A stretch of DNA of 64,000 bases from Nocardioides pini (GCF_026712185.1 NZ_JAPPUX010000001.1:930001-994000), one strand, 5' to 3'. Shown: positions 15,845 through 25,267, counted from the stretch's first letter. Program-made: numbers and translations. Notes: generated from the sequence alone by a model not told the origin.

Positions 15845-16897
15845 ATGAGCCAGCGGACCAGGGCGGGACTGCTCGCACTGTGCCTCCTGGCCGTGCTGTG
15901 GGCGACGGCTGCGTTCGTCCCGCTGCCCTACGTGACCTATTACCCCGGACCGACCGTCGACATACTCGCCGAGAACGACGGCGACGAGATCGTCGAGGTC
16001 TCCGGTCACGAGGCCTTCCACGACGAAGGCGAGCTGCGGATGACGACCGTCTACGTCAGCACGCCGCAGGAGGACGTCAGCCTCCCGGAGCTCCTGCGGG
16101 CCTACTTCGACCCCGACGCCGCCGTCTGGCCACGCTCCTCGATCTACGCCCCGGAGGAGACCGACGAGTCGAGCGACCAGGAGTCCGAGGCCGCGATGGT
16201 GTCCTCGCAGGACACGGCCGTCGCGGCCGCGCTCACCCAGCTCGGCGAGAAGGTCGACCCGCTGGTGGAGGTCCTCGCCGTGACCCCGGGACTGCCCGCC
16301 GACGGCAGGCTGAAGGTCCGCGACGTGCTGCTCCGGGTGGGTGGCACCACGATCACCGACGCCCAGGACGTCGTCGACGCGGTCGACGCCGCGTCACCGG
16401 GGGAGCCGCTCCCGTTCGTCGTACGACGTGGGAAGAAGGAGGTGACCGTCGACGTGACCCCCGAGGAGGTCGACGGCGACCCCCGGATCGGGATCACCCC
16501 CGGCGTCGGCTTCGACTTCCCCTTCGAGGTCAGCGTCGACATCGCCGACAACATCGGCGGCCCCAGCGCCGGGCTGATGATGTCGCTGGCCATCTACGAC
16601 ACCCTCACCCCGGGCTCACTGACGGGGGGCGCCGACATCGCCGGCACCGGCACCATCACGCCCGCCGGCAAGGTCGGACCCATCGGCGGCATCCAGCAGA
16701 AGGTCGCCGCGGCCCGCGACGCCGGTGCGGAGCTCTTCCTGGTCCCGGCCGACAACTGCGACGGCATCGGGGGAGTGGACACCGGTGACATGCGCCTGGC
16801 GAAGGCCACCACGATGGACGGCGCCGTGAAGACGCTGGACGCGTGGGTCGCCGACCCCGACGCCGACCTCCCGAGCTGCGAGGAGACCGCCTCATGA
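15845..16897 (+). CDS. PDZ-domain Lon-like (S16) serine protease, membrane anchored
   Basis: A 350-residue protein with an N-terminal membrane anchor (about residues 6-24), a PDZ domain around LKVRDVLLRVGG and a C-terminal S16/Lon-type protease domain. The Ser-Lys dyad is visible: GGPSAGLMMSLA (Ser near 240) and TPAGKVGPIGG (Lys near 279). It matches the YlbL-like family, thought to process or degrade exported proteins. ATG 15845 gives a typical MSQRTRAG signal-anchor start. Its stop overlaps the ATG of the next gene (ATGA), so the two are coupled. Confidence 0.88.
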   Translation: MSQRTRAGLLALCLLAVLWATAAFVPLPYVTYYPGPTVDILAENDGDEIVEVSGHEAFHDEGELRMTTVYVSTPQEDVSLPELLRAYFDPDAAVWPRSSIYAPEETDESSDQESEAAMVSSQDTAVAAALTQLGEKVDPLVEVLAVTPGLPADGRLKVRDVLLRVGGTTITDAQDVVDAVDAASPGEPLPFVVRRGKKEVTVDVTPEEVDGDPRIGITPGVGFDFPFEVSVDIADNIGGPSAGLMMSLAIYDTLTPGSLTGGADIAGTGTITPAGKVGPIGGIQQKVAAARDAGAELFLVPADNCDGIGGVDTGDMRLAKATTMDGAVKTLDAWVADPDADLPSCEETAS

Positions 16898-17529
16898 CGA
16901 GCCCCACCGACCCGACGCCCGACGCCGTCCCCGAGGCCGGGTCGCCCGACGCGCTTCCCGAGGACCCGGCGCTGGCCGCCGCGGTCCTCGAGATCGAGGC
17001 TCACGTCGCCCAGGACGGGTGGGACCAGCCGGCCCGGCTCTACGCGCTCGTCGACACCGCGACGCTCGTGGCGCAGGAGCCCGCGCTGGCGGCGGCGATG
17101 GGGATCGACGGTCCCGGCGACGACGGGTCGTTCACGCCCATCGAGCAGGAGGGCCTGCCGCCCGGGCAGGTGCTCGAGGACGCGCTCCACACCATCGCCT
17201 GGCCCGAGAGCGTGACCGGGTGCGCGGCCGTCCTCGAGCGGCTCGTCCTGCCGCCCGACGTCGACGACGAGATCCCTGACGACGCGACCGCGGCCGAGCT
17301 GTTCGCCCGCGAGCACCCGGACCGTCAGGAGGTGCGGATGGTCGCCGGCGTGACCCGCGCCGGGGCGTCGTACTGCGCCCTGCGCCTGCGCGCCCACGAC
17401 GACGAGCAGTCCGTGGTCAACGGCACCGAGCTGGTCCCCGGCCTCCTCGAGCTCCTGCACGCGACGCTCGCCGACCCCTCCCACGACCTCACGCACGACA
17501 CCCAGCCCCACCCCGACGAGAACCCCTGA
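16894..17529 (+). CDS. PPA1309-family conserved actinobacterial protein
   Basis: A 211-residue acidic protein of a family conserved in actinobacteria next to the PDZ protease and UPF0182 genes. Typical segments are WDQPARLYALVDT, LPPGQVLEDALHTIAWPE and the C-terminal LVPGLLELLHATL. No membrane segment or catalytic motif is seen. The start ATG 16894 overlaps the PDZ protease stop by four bases, and the UPF0182 gene begins four bases after its stop, so the three form one operon. Function unknown. Confidence 0.8.
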   Translation: MTSPTDPTPDAVPEAGSPDALPEDPALAAAVLEIEAHVAQDGWDQPARLYALVDTATLVAQEPALAAAMGIDGPGDDGSFTPIEQEGLPPGQVLEDALHTIAWPESVTGCAAVLERLVLPPDVDDEIPDDATAAELFAREHPDRQEVRMVAGVTRAGASYCALRLRAHDDEQSVVNGTELVPGLLELLHATLADPSHDLTHDTQPHPDENP

Positions 17530-17533
17530 GGCC

Positions 17534-20530
17534 ATGAGCAATCCCTTCGACCGACCCAGCGGACCCAGCGGACCCGACGGCCCCCAGCGGCCCGGCGGGA
17601 ACGGCGGCACGGGCGGCGCACGCCCGTCCACCACCTCGCGCCGGCCGGGCGCCCTGGTCATCACCGCGATCGTCCTCGTCCTGGCCTTCATGCTGCTGAG
17701 CGCCTTCGCGTCCTTCTGGACCGAGCGCCTGTGGTTCGGCTCCGTCGGCTACCAGGACGTCTTCACGACGCTCCTCCTCACCCGGATCGGGCTCTTCTTC
17801 GTCTTCGCCGGGCTGATGGCCGCCGTCGTCGCGGTCGCGATGGCCATGGCCTTCCGCTACCGGCCCGTCCTGTGGCCCGGCATGCCGGGCATGCCCGACG
17901 ACGGCATGGACCGCTACCGCCAGCTCCTCGCGCCGCGCATGGGCTGGGTCATCGGGGGGACGGCCGCCGTGTTGGGCCTCTTCGCCGGCGCCTCCGCGTC
18001 GGGACAGTGGCGCAGCTACTCCCTGTGGCGGCACAGCAAGGAGTTCGGCACGACCGACCCCTACTTCGGCAAGGACGTCGGCTTCTACGTCTTCGACCTG
18101 CCGTTCTGGCACTACCTCGTCGACTTCGTGATGGCGCTGGCCGTCGTCGGCCTCATCGCCTCGCTGCTGATGAACTACCTGTTCGGCGGCATCCGGCTCT
18201 CCGCCCGTCCCGGCGAGCGCCTCACCAGCGCCGCGCAGATCCAGGTCTCCGCGCTGCTGGCGCTCTTCGTGCTCGCCAAGGCCGTGGACTACTGGCTCGA
18301 CCGCTTCGACCTGGTGACCAGCTCGGGCTCGATCTTCACCGGCATGAACTACACCCGCGACAAGGCGGTGCTGCCAGCAAAGGAGATCCTCGCCGGCATC
18401 GCCATCGTCTGCGCCCTGCTGTTCCTCGCCAACATCTGGCGGCGCACCTGGCTGCTGCCGTCGGTCGGCGTCGCGCTGTTCGCGCTCTCCGCGATCATCC
18501 TCGGCCTGATCGTCCCGACGCTCGTCCAGGCGATCCGGGTCAACCCCAACGTCCCGGACCGCGAGGGTCCCTACATCAAGGCCAACATCGACGCGACGCG
18601 CGCGGCCTACCAGCTCGACCAGATCGACGTGCGCGACGTCGGCGGCACGGCCGTCGCCGCCGACGACGACCAGCTGGACTCGCTCAACAGCAAGACCGAC
18701 GGGATCCCGCTGGTGGACCCGCAGATCGTCAGCGAGATCTTCGAGCAGCAGCAGCAGGTCCGTGCCTACTACTCGGTGCCCAACGTGCTCGACGTCGACC
18801 GCTACGAGATCGACGGCAAGGACCGTGCCGTGGTGCTCGGCGTGCGCGAGCTCGACCAGAGCGGCCTCGCCGAGGGTGACCAGAACTGGTCCAACCTCCA
18901 CACCGCCTACACGCACGGCAACGGCGTGATCGCGGCCTACGCCAACCAGCGCCCCGAGGACGACTCGGAGCAGCAGACCGGCATCCAGTGGGCCGAGGGG
19001 CAGGAGTCCGACGAGGACGCCCTCACCCGCCTCGCCGGCGAGGACGGCTACGAGACGCGCGTCTACTTCGGCGAGCAGAGCCCGTCCTACAGCATCGTCG
19101 GCCAGCGGCCCGGTGGGGCTCCGGTCGAGTTCGACCTGCCCCGCGGCGACCGCAGCGACGACGAGGTCGCGACGACGTACGACGGCGAGGCGGGCGTCCC
19201 GATCGGCAACATCTTCAGCCAGCTGCTCTACGCGGTGCGCTTCAGCGAGCCCAACCTGCTTCTGTCGAGCCGCGTGCACGAGAACTCGAAGATCCTCTAC
19301 GACCGCAACCCGCGTCAGATGGTCGAGAAGGTCGCCCCGTGGCTGACCGTCGACTCCGACCCCTACCCGGCCGTCGTGGACGGTCGGATCCAGTGGATCC
19401 TCGACGGCTACACCGTCACCGACAAGTACCCGCTCTCGCAGCGCGAGTCGCTCGAGGAGATGACCGACGACTCCCTGCAGGAGAACACCGGCTTCCAGAC
19501 CCTGCCGACCGACGAGGTGAACTACCTCCGCAACTCGGTCAAGGCCACGGTGGACGCCTACGACGGCACGGTCAGCCTCTACGAGTGGGACGAGGAGGAC
19601 CCGATCCTCCAGGCGTGGAAGGAGGTCTTCCCCGACGTCGTCCAGCCGAAGGAGGACATCCCCGACGCGCTGATGGAGCACCTGCGCTACCCGGAGGACC
19701 TGTTCAAGGCCCAGCGGTTCCAGTTCCAGCGCTACCACGAGACGTCCGCCTCGGCCTGGTTCGAGGGCTCGAGCCGCTGGGAGGTCCCGAGCGACCCGCA
19801 GCGCACCACCCGGCTGCAGCCGCCGTACCGCCTCTTCACCGACACCGGTGACGGCGAGACGTGGTCCCTGACGTCGGTCTACGTGCCGCGACGCAAGGAG
19901 AACAACCTCGCGGCCTACATGGCGGTCAACAGCGACGCGACGAGCGACGACTACGGCAAGGTCTCGGTGCTGCAGCTGCCCAACGAGCCCTCGGGTGGTC
20001 CGCTCCAGATCGCCAACACGTTCGCCACCAACGAGGACGTCAGCCAGGCGCTGCTGCCCTACACGACCGGCGACGCGGACCGGGTGCCCGGCAACCTGCT
20101 GACGCTGCCGGTCGGTGACACGTTCATGTACGTGCAGCCGGTCTACACGCGCCGAGCCGGTGAGTCGAACTTCCCGATCCTCCGCTTCGTGCTCGTCTCC
20201 TACGAGAACCGGGTCGGCATCGGCACCACGCTCGTGGGCGCCATCGAGGACGCACTCACCGCCGACCCGTCGACCGACGGGTCGACCGAGGAGCCGACCA
20301 CCGAGCCGTCGCCGACCGAGGAGCCGACCACCGAGCCGTCGCAGTCGCCCGGCTCGCAGCCGACCCAGCAGCCCGGCGGGCAGGCCGACGTCTCCGAGCT
20401 GCTGCAGCAGGCCGAGGACAAGTTCGCCCAGGCCGACGAGGCCCAGCGACAGGGTGACACCGTGCGGTGGGCCCGGCTCATGGAGGAGGGACGCCAGCTC
20501 GTCGAGCAGGCCGTGCGCCAGCTCCGGTGA
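17534..20530 (+). CDS. UPF0182 large membrane protein
   Basis: A 998-residue protein. Seven likely membrane spans are in the first ~330 residues, starting after a Pro/Gly-rich cytoplasmic tail; the long rest is a soluble, probably extracytoplasmic domain (DRDAVVLGVREL-type and NWSNLHTAYTHGNG blocks). The C-terminus has a Thr/Glu/Pro/Ser linker made of an imperfect nine-residue repeat (EEPTTEPSP), then a helical tail. This is the usual architecture and length of UPF0182, a universal actinobacterial family of unknown role. It ends the operon with the PDZ protease and PPA1309-family genes. Confidence 0.92.
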   Translation: MSNPFDRPSGPSGPDGPQRPGGNGGTGGARPSTTSRRPGALVITAIVLVLAFMLLSAFASFWTERLWFGSVGYQDVFTTLLLTRIGLFFVFAGLMAAVVAVAMAMAFRYRPVLWPGMPGMPDDGMDRYRQLLAPRMGWVIGGTAAVLGLFAGASASGQWRSYSLWRHSKEFGTTDPYFGKDVGFYVFDLPFWHYLVDFVMALAVVGLIASLLMNYLFGGIRLSARPGERLTSAAQIQVSALLALFVLAKAVDYWLDRFDLVTSSGSIFTGMNYTRDKAVLPAKEILAGIAIVCALLFLANIWRRTWLLPSVGVALFALSAIILGLIVPTLVQAIRVNPNVPDREGPYIKANIDATRAAYQLDQIDVRDVGGTAVAADDDQLDSLNSKTDGIPLVDPQIVSEIFEQQQQVRAYYSVPNVLDVDRYEIDGKDRAVVLGVRELDQSGLAEGDQNWSNLHTAYTHGNGVIAAYANQRPEDDSEQQTGIQWAEGQESDEDALTRLAGEDGYETRVYFGEQSPSYSIVGQRPGGAPVEFDLPRGDRSDDEVATTYDGEAGVPIGNIFSQLLYAVRFSEPNLLLSSRVHENSKILYDRNPRQMVEKVAPWLTVDSDPYPAVVDGRIQWILDGYTVTDKYPLSQRESLEEMTDDSLQENTGFQTLPTDEVNYLRNSVKATVDAYDGTVSLYEWDEEDPILQAWKEVFPDVVQPKEDIPDALMEHLRYPEDLFKAQRFQFQRYHETSASAWFEGSSRWEVPSDPQRTTRLQPPYRLFTDTGDGETWSLTSVYVPRRKENNLAAYMAVNSDATSDDYGKVSVLQLPNEPSGGPLQIANTFATNEDVSQALLPYTTGDADRVPGNLLTLPVGDTFMYVQPVYTRRAGESNFPILRFVLVSYENRVGIGTTLVGAIEDALTADPSTDGSTEEPTTEPSPTEEPTTEPSQSPGSQPTQQPGGQADVSELLQQAEDKFAQADEAQRQGDTVRWARLMEEGRQLVEQAVRQLR

Positions 20531-20580
20531 CCCCCGGATTTGGGCTCGGCCCGACACCCCTGTAATGTTCTGTTCACCGA

Positions 20581-20654
20581 CGCGGGGTGGAGCAGCTCGG
20601 TAGCTCGCTGGGCTCATAACCCAGAGGTCGCAGGTTCAAATCCTGCCCCCGCTA
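20581..20654 (+). tRNA. Initiator tRNA-fMet (CAT)
   Basis: A 74-base cloverleaf can be folded. The acceptor CGCGGGG/CCCCGCT has a C1-T72 mismatch, the anticodon stem has the GGG/CCC triad around CTCATAA (anticodon CAT at 20615-20617), and the T arm is GCAGG-TTCAAAT-CCTGC. Both the open first pair and the three G-C pairs are initiator hallmarks. CCA is not encoded. A TAATGT -10-like box lies about 15 bases upstream. Integrase remnants follow, so the 3' part may be an attachment site. Confidence 0.95.
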
Positions 20655-20659
20655 CAAGG

Positions 20660-20696
20660 TTTCAGGCTCGGAGATCATCGATCTCCGAGCCTGAAA
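20660..20696 (+). terminator. Terminator after tRNA-fMet
   Basis: TTTCAGGCTCGGAGAT and ATCTCCGAGCCTGAAA form a perfect 16-bp stem around CATCG, beginning five bases after the tRNA. It has A/T ends on both sides, so it can terminate in both directions. Confidence 0.85.
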
Positions 20697-20837
20697 GCAT
20701 TTGAGAATTGATCCGACTGCCACAAACCCGCCAGAAACCCCGCGGTGAGCCGCCACAAACCCCCGACCGCACACAACGGCGTGGGGCAGCGCGGAGGGCC
20801 ACGGAACCGCATGGTTCCGACGGTGCACCTAACCGGC

Positions 20838-21068
20838 ATGGAGACGAACAGCACCACGCTGACCAGCCTGGAGCCCCTGCTGAGCATCGAGGAGCTCGCC
20901 GAGTACCTCCACGTCCCGGTGACGACCATCCGGGACTGGCGCACCGACGGCAAGGGTCCTTGTGCCATCAAGGTCGGGGGAAGGGTCCGCTTCGCCACCT
21001 CCGACGTCCTCGCGTGGCTGGTACGCCAGCGCGAGAGCGAGCCGGGGCACGGCCCCAGCAGCGGGTGA
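20838..21068 (+). CDS. Excisionase-like helix-turn-helix protein
   Basis: A 76-residue DNA-binding protein of the MerR-like excisionase type: LLSIEELAEYLHVPVTTIRDW is the helix-turn-helix and the wing GKGPCAIKVGGRVRFATSDV follows. The ATG at 20838 gives a compact domain; the frame stays open to 20745 but that part has no family-like residues. It lies between tRNA-fMet and an integrase fragment six bases downstream, the classical order of a tRNA-integrated element. It could excise the element or act as a regulator, but the partner integrase is broken. Confidence 0.8.
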   Translation: METNSTTLTSLEPLLSIEELAEYLHVPVTTIRDWRTDGKGPCAIKVGGRVRFATSDVLAWLVRQRESEPGHGPSSG

Positions 21069-21074
21069 GCTGAC

Positions 21075-21443
21075 GTGGCCAGGCCCCGTACCCCTATCGG
21101 CACCTTCGGCGAGATCGCTGTCGAGACACTGCCGGACGGCCGCGGACGCGCTTCGACTCGGTTCCGGGACTACGACGGCCAGGTGCGTCGCGTGCAAGCC
21201 ACCTCCAGCAGTCCGCGCGCCGCCGAACGCAAGCTCAAGCAGCTGCTCGCGGAGCGGACGAAGACATCATCGCTCAGCAGGTCATCGAGGTTGATCACTC
21301 CCACACGCCCGACGACCTGGTCCTGGTGGGACGCGACGCGGAAAGCGCGGCGCTCTCTCAGGCCGTGCGATGGCACTGCGAGGACCGTGTGTTCGTGCAC
21401 AACGCCCGCACCGTGGTGCTGCGCTGACCTCCCGCCCAGATGA
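21075..21443 (+). pseudogene. Truncated site-specific (tyrosine) integrase, N-terminus only
   Basis: The first ~62 residues (MARPRTPIGTFGEIAV ... [20 protein letters not shown]) match the start of actinobacterial phage/ICE integrases, the Arm-type DNA-binding domain. After about 21262 the frame becomes low-complexity Arg/Ser/Thr sequence and stops, and no core-binding or catalytic domain follows. In a second frame, 54 sensible-looking codons (DIIAQQVIEVDHSHTPDD ... RTVVLR) end at 21427 and may be a fragment of an unrelated gene fused by deletion. The integrase cannot be active, so the element is probably fixed. Confidence 0.75.
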
Positions 21444-21567
21444 CGAGAGCATCACCGGCGAGCAGGCCCCAGAGCTCAGCGTGGGCATGGGCACCGAACT
21501 GCGTGCGATCACAGGTCGACCCCGGACTCGCGAGCTTCGCGAACGGTCGGCTCGCTGGTAGGATCAG

Positions 21568-22257
21568 TCAGGCGCTGAGGAGATAGCCGGTGACGAAGCC
21601 GGCGGCGCTGGCGAGTGCGATGACGGGTCCGCCCTCGCTGAAGGCTTCCGGGGCGAGGGTATCGATCACGGACGCGAGCACGGCGCCGCCTGCGAACGCC
21701 AAGGGGTAGGAGAGGGCGGTGGCACTCGCTCCTGCGAACAGGAACTTGCCGAGAAACACGGCGGCGCAGAGCAGGACCGTCGCTGCGGCCCACACCAGGA
21801 CCACCGTTCGTCCGCTGCGGCCCTTGTCCATCATGCTGCGTGCGCCGGCGAGTGCTTCGGGGAAGTTGCTGACGAACACGGCGACGAGCAGCGCGACGCT
21901 GGCCGAGTCGTTGAGCGAGACACCGAGCGCCGTGTTCTCGGGGATGCCGTCGAGCGTCACCCCTGCGAGCAGCGCAACGCCGGTCGCGCTGCGCTGGTAG
22001 CGGCGGTCGAGCCAGGTGTCGGCTGCGACGAACACGACCGCTCCGGCAGCGAACATGCCGCCGGCGCGCCACGCCCCACCGCCTTGGTACGCCGGCTCGA
22101 AGAGCTCGAAGGAGGTGGAAACGATCAGGGCCCCAGCGGCGAACGCAAGAACGGTCGCGACAAGGTGCTTCGGCGGTTCCCATCGCGCACCCACGGCGGC
22201 GCCGACGACGAGGGGGAGGGACGCCCCAAGCGCGTAGAGCAGTGTTGTCAGCATCAT
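21568..22257 (-). CDS. ZIP-family metal transporter
   Basis: A 229-residue protein with seven to eight membrane segments. The metal-site helices show LDGIPENTALG and SNFPEALAGA, the form ZIP family members use in place of HN-x-PEG. The start ATG 22257 overlaps the stop of the GH15 gene by four bases (another ATG follows directly), with AGAGGAC upstream. It is last in a three-gene coupled operon. ZIP proteins usually import zinc or other divalent cations; here it could serve the zinc-type glucose dehydrogenase of the same operon, which is inference. Confidence 0.85.
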   Translation of the reverse strand: MMLTTLLYALGASLPLVVGAAVGARWEPPKHLVATVLAFAAGALIVSTSFELFEPAYQGGGAWRAGGMFAAGAVVFVAADTWLDRRYQRSATGVALLAGVTLDGIPENTALGVSLNDSASVALLVAVFVSNFPEALAGARSMMDKGRSGRTVVLVWAAATVLLCAAVFLGKFLFAGASATALSYPLAFAGGAVLASVIDTLAPEAFSEGGPVIALASAAGFVTGYLLSA

Positions 22258-24215
22258 GTCCTCTCGGAGTCGGGTCGTGGGGCTGGGGCGGGGGAACCCT
22301 CCGAGAGGCGTAGGGCGGCGTTGACGAGTCCGACGAGGCTGAATGCTTGGGGTGTGTTGCCGAGGTGGGCGTTGGTGCGCGGGTCGTACTCCTCGCTGAG
22401 CATCCCGACGTCGTTGCGCAGGGTGAGCAGCTCGTCGAACAGCGTGGCTGCGCGGTCGCGTTGCCCGATGCCGTGGAGGGCCTCGACCAGCCAGAAGCCG
22501 CACGCGATGAAGGATGCTTCGGTTCCGGGTAGACCGTCGGGGCCGCCGTCGGCGGTCGGGTCGTACCGCAGGAGGTGTCCGTCGCGGCGGAGTTCGGTCT
22601 CGACGGCGTGAACGGTGCCGATGACGCGCTCGTCACTCCAGGGCAGGAACCCGACCTTGGGGATCAGCAGCAACGACGCGTCAAGGCCTTGCGAGCCGTA
22701 GAACTGGGTGAAGGTGTTGCGGTCCGCGTCGTAGCCGTGCGTGCACACGTCGTGGTGGATGCGGTCGGCGAGGGCGCGCCACCGGTCGGCAGGGCCGTCG
22801 AGGCCGTGGCGTTCAACGGTGCGGACGGCGCGGTCGACGCCGGCCCACGCCATGACCTTGGAGTGGGTGAAGTGGCGGCGCGGGCCGCGCATCTCCCACA
22901 GCCCGTTGTCGGGATTCTCCCAGTGGCCTTCGAGCCAGTCGAGCAGCGCGTGCTGCAGCTGCCAGGCGGTGTCGACGCTGTCGAGCCCGGCCTCGCGTGC
23001 TTGGTAGAGGCCGTCGAGCGTCTCGCCCCACACGTCGAGCTGGTACTGCTCGGCGGCGGCGTTGCCGGTGCGGACGGGCTGGGAGCTCGCGTAGCCGGCG
23101 AGCCACGGCAGCGTGGTCTCGGGAAGACGCGGGGTGCCGTCGAGGCCGTACATGATCTGGAGCTTGGACGGGTCACCGGCGACCGCCCGGACGAGCCATT
23201 CGCGCCATGCCTTTGCTTCGTCGGTGTAGCCGGTGCCGAGCAGTGCCTGCAGGGTGAAGGTGGCGTCTCGTAGCCAGCAGTAGCGGTAGTCCCAGTTGCG
23301 GACGCCGCCGACGTCCTCGGGCAGCGAGGTGGTCGCGGCGGCGAGGATCCCGCCAGTGGGGGCGTACGTCAGCGCCTTGAGCAGGAGCAGCGAGCGGCGC
23401 ACGTCGTGGGCCCACGGTCCTGTGTAGGTGCACCGCTCGAGCCAGTCGTCCCAGAACTTGATGGTGTCGCGAAGCGCGGCGTGAGGGTGCGCCGGCCTGG
23501 GGGCCGGTTCGTGCGAGGCTCGGTGGGTGAGCACGAACGCCACCTGGTCGCCGGCACGCACGGTGAAACGCGAGGTGATGGTGCCGTCGCCCAGATGCAT
23601 CGGGACATCCGCGTGGAGCCACACGGCGTCCGGCCCGCCGACGGCGGTGACCTCGCTCGCTCCCTCGTCCACGTCGTCAGCGCCTGCGCGTTCGTCGCCC
23701 ACCCGTGTATTGCCTGCACCTCTGTCGCCGCCATGTGCCCCGCGAGCGCCCTCGTGGGTGTGGCGATCGTCCCCGGTGTCGGGTCGTTCGTGGCCGGTGC
23801 GGACCCAGGGTCGGACGCGGCCGTAGTCGAAGCGGAGCCTGAGAGTGGAGTGCATGTCCACCGACCCGCGGACGCCTTCGACGATGCGGACGACGTCGGC
23901 TGCCTCGCCGCGCGGTGGCATGAAGTCGAGGACGTCGACCGCCCCGCTGTCGGTGTCCCAGCGGGTGCGCAGCACCAGGCTGTGAGCGTCGTAGTCCCGC
24001 ATCGTCGGCCGGGGCGCCAGGTCCGGGGACGGGTCGGCGGCCGGTTGCAGCGTCCAGTGCCCTGCTTCCGGGCCGTCGAGCAGCGCGGCGAAACAGGCCG
24101 CGGAGTCGAAGCGGGGCAGGCAGAGCCAATCGATCGAGCCATCGCGGCTGATGAGCGCGGCGGTGTGCAGGTCGCCGATCAGGGCGTAGTCCTCGATCGG
24201 GGTGCGGGCCCTCAC
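22254..24215 (-). CDS. Glycoside hydrolase family 15 protein (glucoamylase/trehalase type)
   Basis: A 653-residue GH15 protein. The N-terminal beta domain starts PIEDYALIGDLHTAALIS and contains SIDWLCLPRFDS; the (alpha/alpha)6 catalytic barrel has RNWDYRYCWLRDA, LWEMRGPRRHFTHSKVMAW and TEASFIACGFWLVEAL. Actinobacterial GH15 proteins of this form include mycobacterial trehalase, so trehalose or an alpha-glucan is the likely substrate. A ~45-residue Asp/Gly/His-rich insert (HERPDTGDDRHTHEGARG...) interrupts the beta domain. No signal peptide is seen, so it is cytoplasmic. GTG 24215 overlaps the glucose dehydrogenase stop by four bases, so glucose released here may be oxidised by that enzyme. 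Confidence 0.88.
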   Translation of the reverse strand: MRARTPIEDYALIGDLHTAALISRDGSIDWLCLPRFDSAACFAALLDGPEAGHWTLQPAADPSPDLAPRPTMRDYDAHSLVLRTRWDTDSGAVDVLDFMPPRGEAADVVRIVEGVRGSVDMHSTLRLRFDYGRVRPWVRTGHERPDTGDDRHTHEGARGAHGGDRGAGNTRVGDERAGADDVDEGASEVTAVGGPDAVWLHADVPMHLGDGTITSRFTVRAGDQVAFVLTHRASHEPAPRPAHPHAALRDTIKFWDDWLERCTYTGPWAHDVRRSLLLLKALTYAPTGGILAAATTSLPEDVGGVRNWDYRYCWLRDATFTLQALLGTGYTDEAKAWREWLVRAVAGDPSKLQIMYGLDGTPRLPETTLPWLAGYASSQPVRTGNAAAEQYQLDVWGETLDGLYQAREAGLDSVDTAWQLQHALLDWLEGHWENPDNGLWEMRGPRRHFTHSKVMAWAGVDRAVRTVERHGLDGPADRWRALADRIHHDVCTHGYDADRNTFTQFYGSQGLDASLLLIPKVGFLPWSDERVIGTVHAVETELRRDGHLLRYDPTADGGPDGLPGTEASFIACGFWLVEALHGIGQRDRAATLFDELLTLRNDVGMLSEEYDPRTNAHLGNTPQAFSLVGLVNAALRLSEGSPAPAPRPDSERT

Positions 24216-25267
24216 GCGTCCTCCAATGAGATGACCACCTTCACGTCGTCGCCACCTTGGTCGAAGGCGGTGGCGAAGTCCTCGAGGGGCACCGTGGTGG
24301 TGATCAGCCGTCGCAGCCAGGCGACGTCGGCCTGCGCGAGGTGATCGGCTGCCGCCCGGTAGTGGCGCATGTTGGCGTTGACCGACCCCACGACGACGTC
24401 GTTCTCCAGCACGAGCTCGCGGTTGAGTGCCCCGGCGTCGATCTGGAGCGTCCGTCCCTTCGGTGAGACACCCGTGAGGCAGACGATGCCGTAGGGGCCG
24501 GTCTCGGCCATGGCGTCGAACGCCACGGACCCGACGCCGGTGGCTTCGATGACGACGTCGGGACGGGCCACGCGGGCGGCGTCGGCGAGGTTCTCGTGGT
24601 GGTAGGTGGCGCCCAGCGATGCGACCAGCTCGGGTTTCACACCCTCGGTGACGCGGTCGAGAACATGGACGTCCAGGCCGCGCTGCACACCGATCATCGC
24701 GGCCAGGAGCCCGATCGGCCCGGCGCCGGTCACCAGCACCGTGCGGGGGGCGAACCAGGCCCGGTCGCCGGTACGGTCCACCTGCTCCCATGCCTTGGCC
24801 ACCACGCTGGTCGGTTCCGTCAGCACGCCGGCCGGTCCGAGGCGGTCGTCGACCGGGACGGTGTATGGGGCAGGTGTGGTCCACAGCTGGCTGGCGAACC
24901 CGTCGAGGGACTTGATGCCCCGCTCGGTGTAGCGGCCGTTACGGCACATGTCCCACTCGCCGTGCGCACAAGCACCGCACGGCTCGGGGTCGGGTCTGCG
25001 GACCACGCCCACGACGAGGTCCCCCGGACTGAAGTCGCTGCCCGCAGGAGCATGCTCCACCCGCCCGAGCGACTCGTGTCCCAGGACCAGTCGTTGCCGG
25101 CCCGGGGGAGCCCATCCGTACTCGCCTCGCACGATCTCCTTGTCCGTTCCGCACACGCCGACCGCGACCGCGCGCACGAGGAGCTCGTCATCTCCCGGCG
25201 TGGGATCAGGGACGTCCTCGACCTGCGTCGACTCCGCCCGTCCTGGTTCGACCGTCAGTGCTCGCAC
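24212..25267 (-). CDS. Zinc-type glucose 1-dehydrogenase (MDR family)
   Basis: A 351-residue medium-chain dehydrogenase of the archaeal/actinobacterial glucose dehydrogenase type. The catalytic zinc site includes GVCGTDKEIVRGEYG and GHESLGRV; the structural-zinc lobe PEPCGACAHGEWDMCRNGRY has three cysteines where four are common. The cofactor loop is VTGAGPIGLLAAMIG. GTG 25267 has AGGAGG five to ten bases upstream. It heads the operon with the GH15 hydrolase and ZIP transporter, and would convert glucose to gluconolactone with NAD(P). Other sugar or polyol dehydrogenases of the family cannot be excluded. Confidence 0.82.
   Translation of the reverse strand: MRALTVEPGRAESTQVEDVPDPTPGDDELLVRAVAVGVCGTDKEIVRGEYGWAPPGRQRLVLGHESLGRVEHAPAGSDFSPGDLVVGVVRRPDPEPCGACAHGEWDMCRNGRYTERGIKSLDGFASQLWTTPAPYTVPVDDRLGPAGVLTEPTSVVAKAWEQVDRTGDRAWFAPRTVLVTGAGPIGLLAAMIGVQRGLDVHVLDRVTEGVKPELVASLGATYHHENLADAARVARPDVVIEATGVGSVAFDAMAETGPYGIVCLTGVSPKGRTLQIDAGALNRELVLENDVVVGSVNANMRHYRAAADHLAQADVAWLRRLITTTVPLEDFATAFDQGGDDVKVVISLEDA

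Noticed and set aside
17489..20617. A 1042-codon minus-strand frame across the UPF0182 gene
   Set aside because: It is Leu/Val/Arg/Gly-rich low-complexity sequence with no domain, exactly antisense to a clear UPF0182 protein. Such shadows are common in high-GC DNA.
20581..20654. A second copy of the tRNA 3' end as attR within the window
   Set aside because: None was noticed by eye in the window; a sequence search is needed, so no attachment-site pair is annotated.
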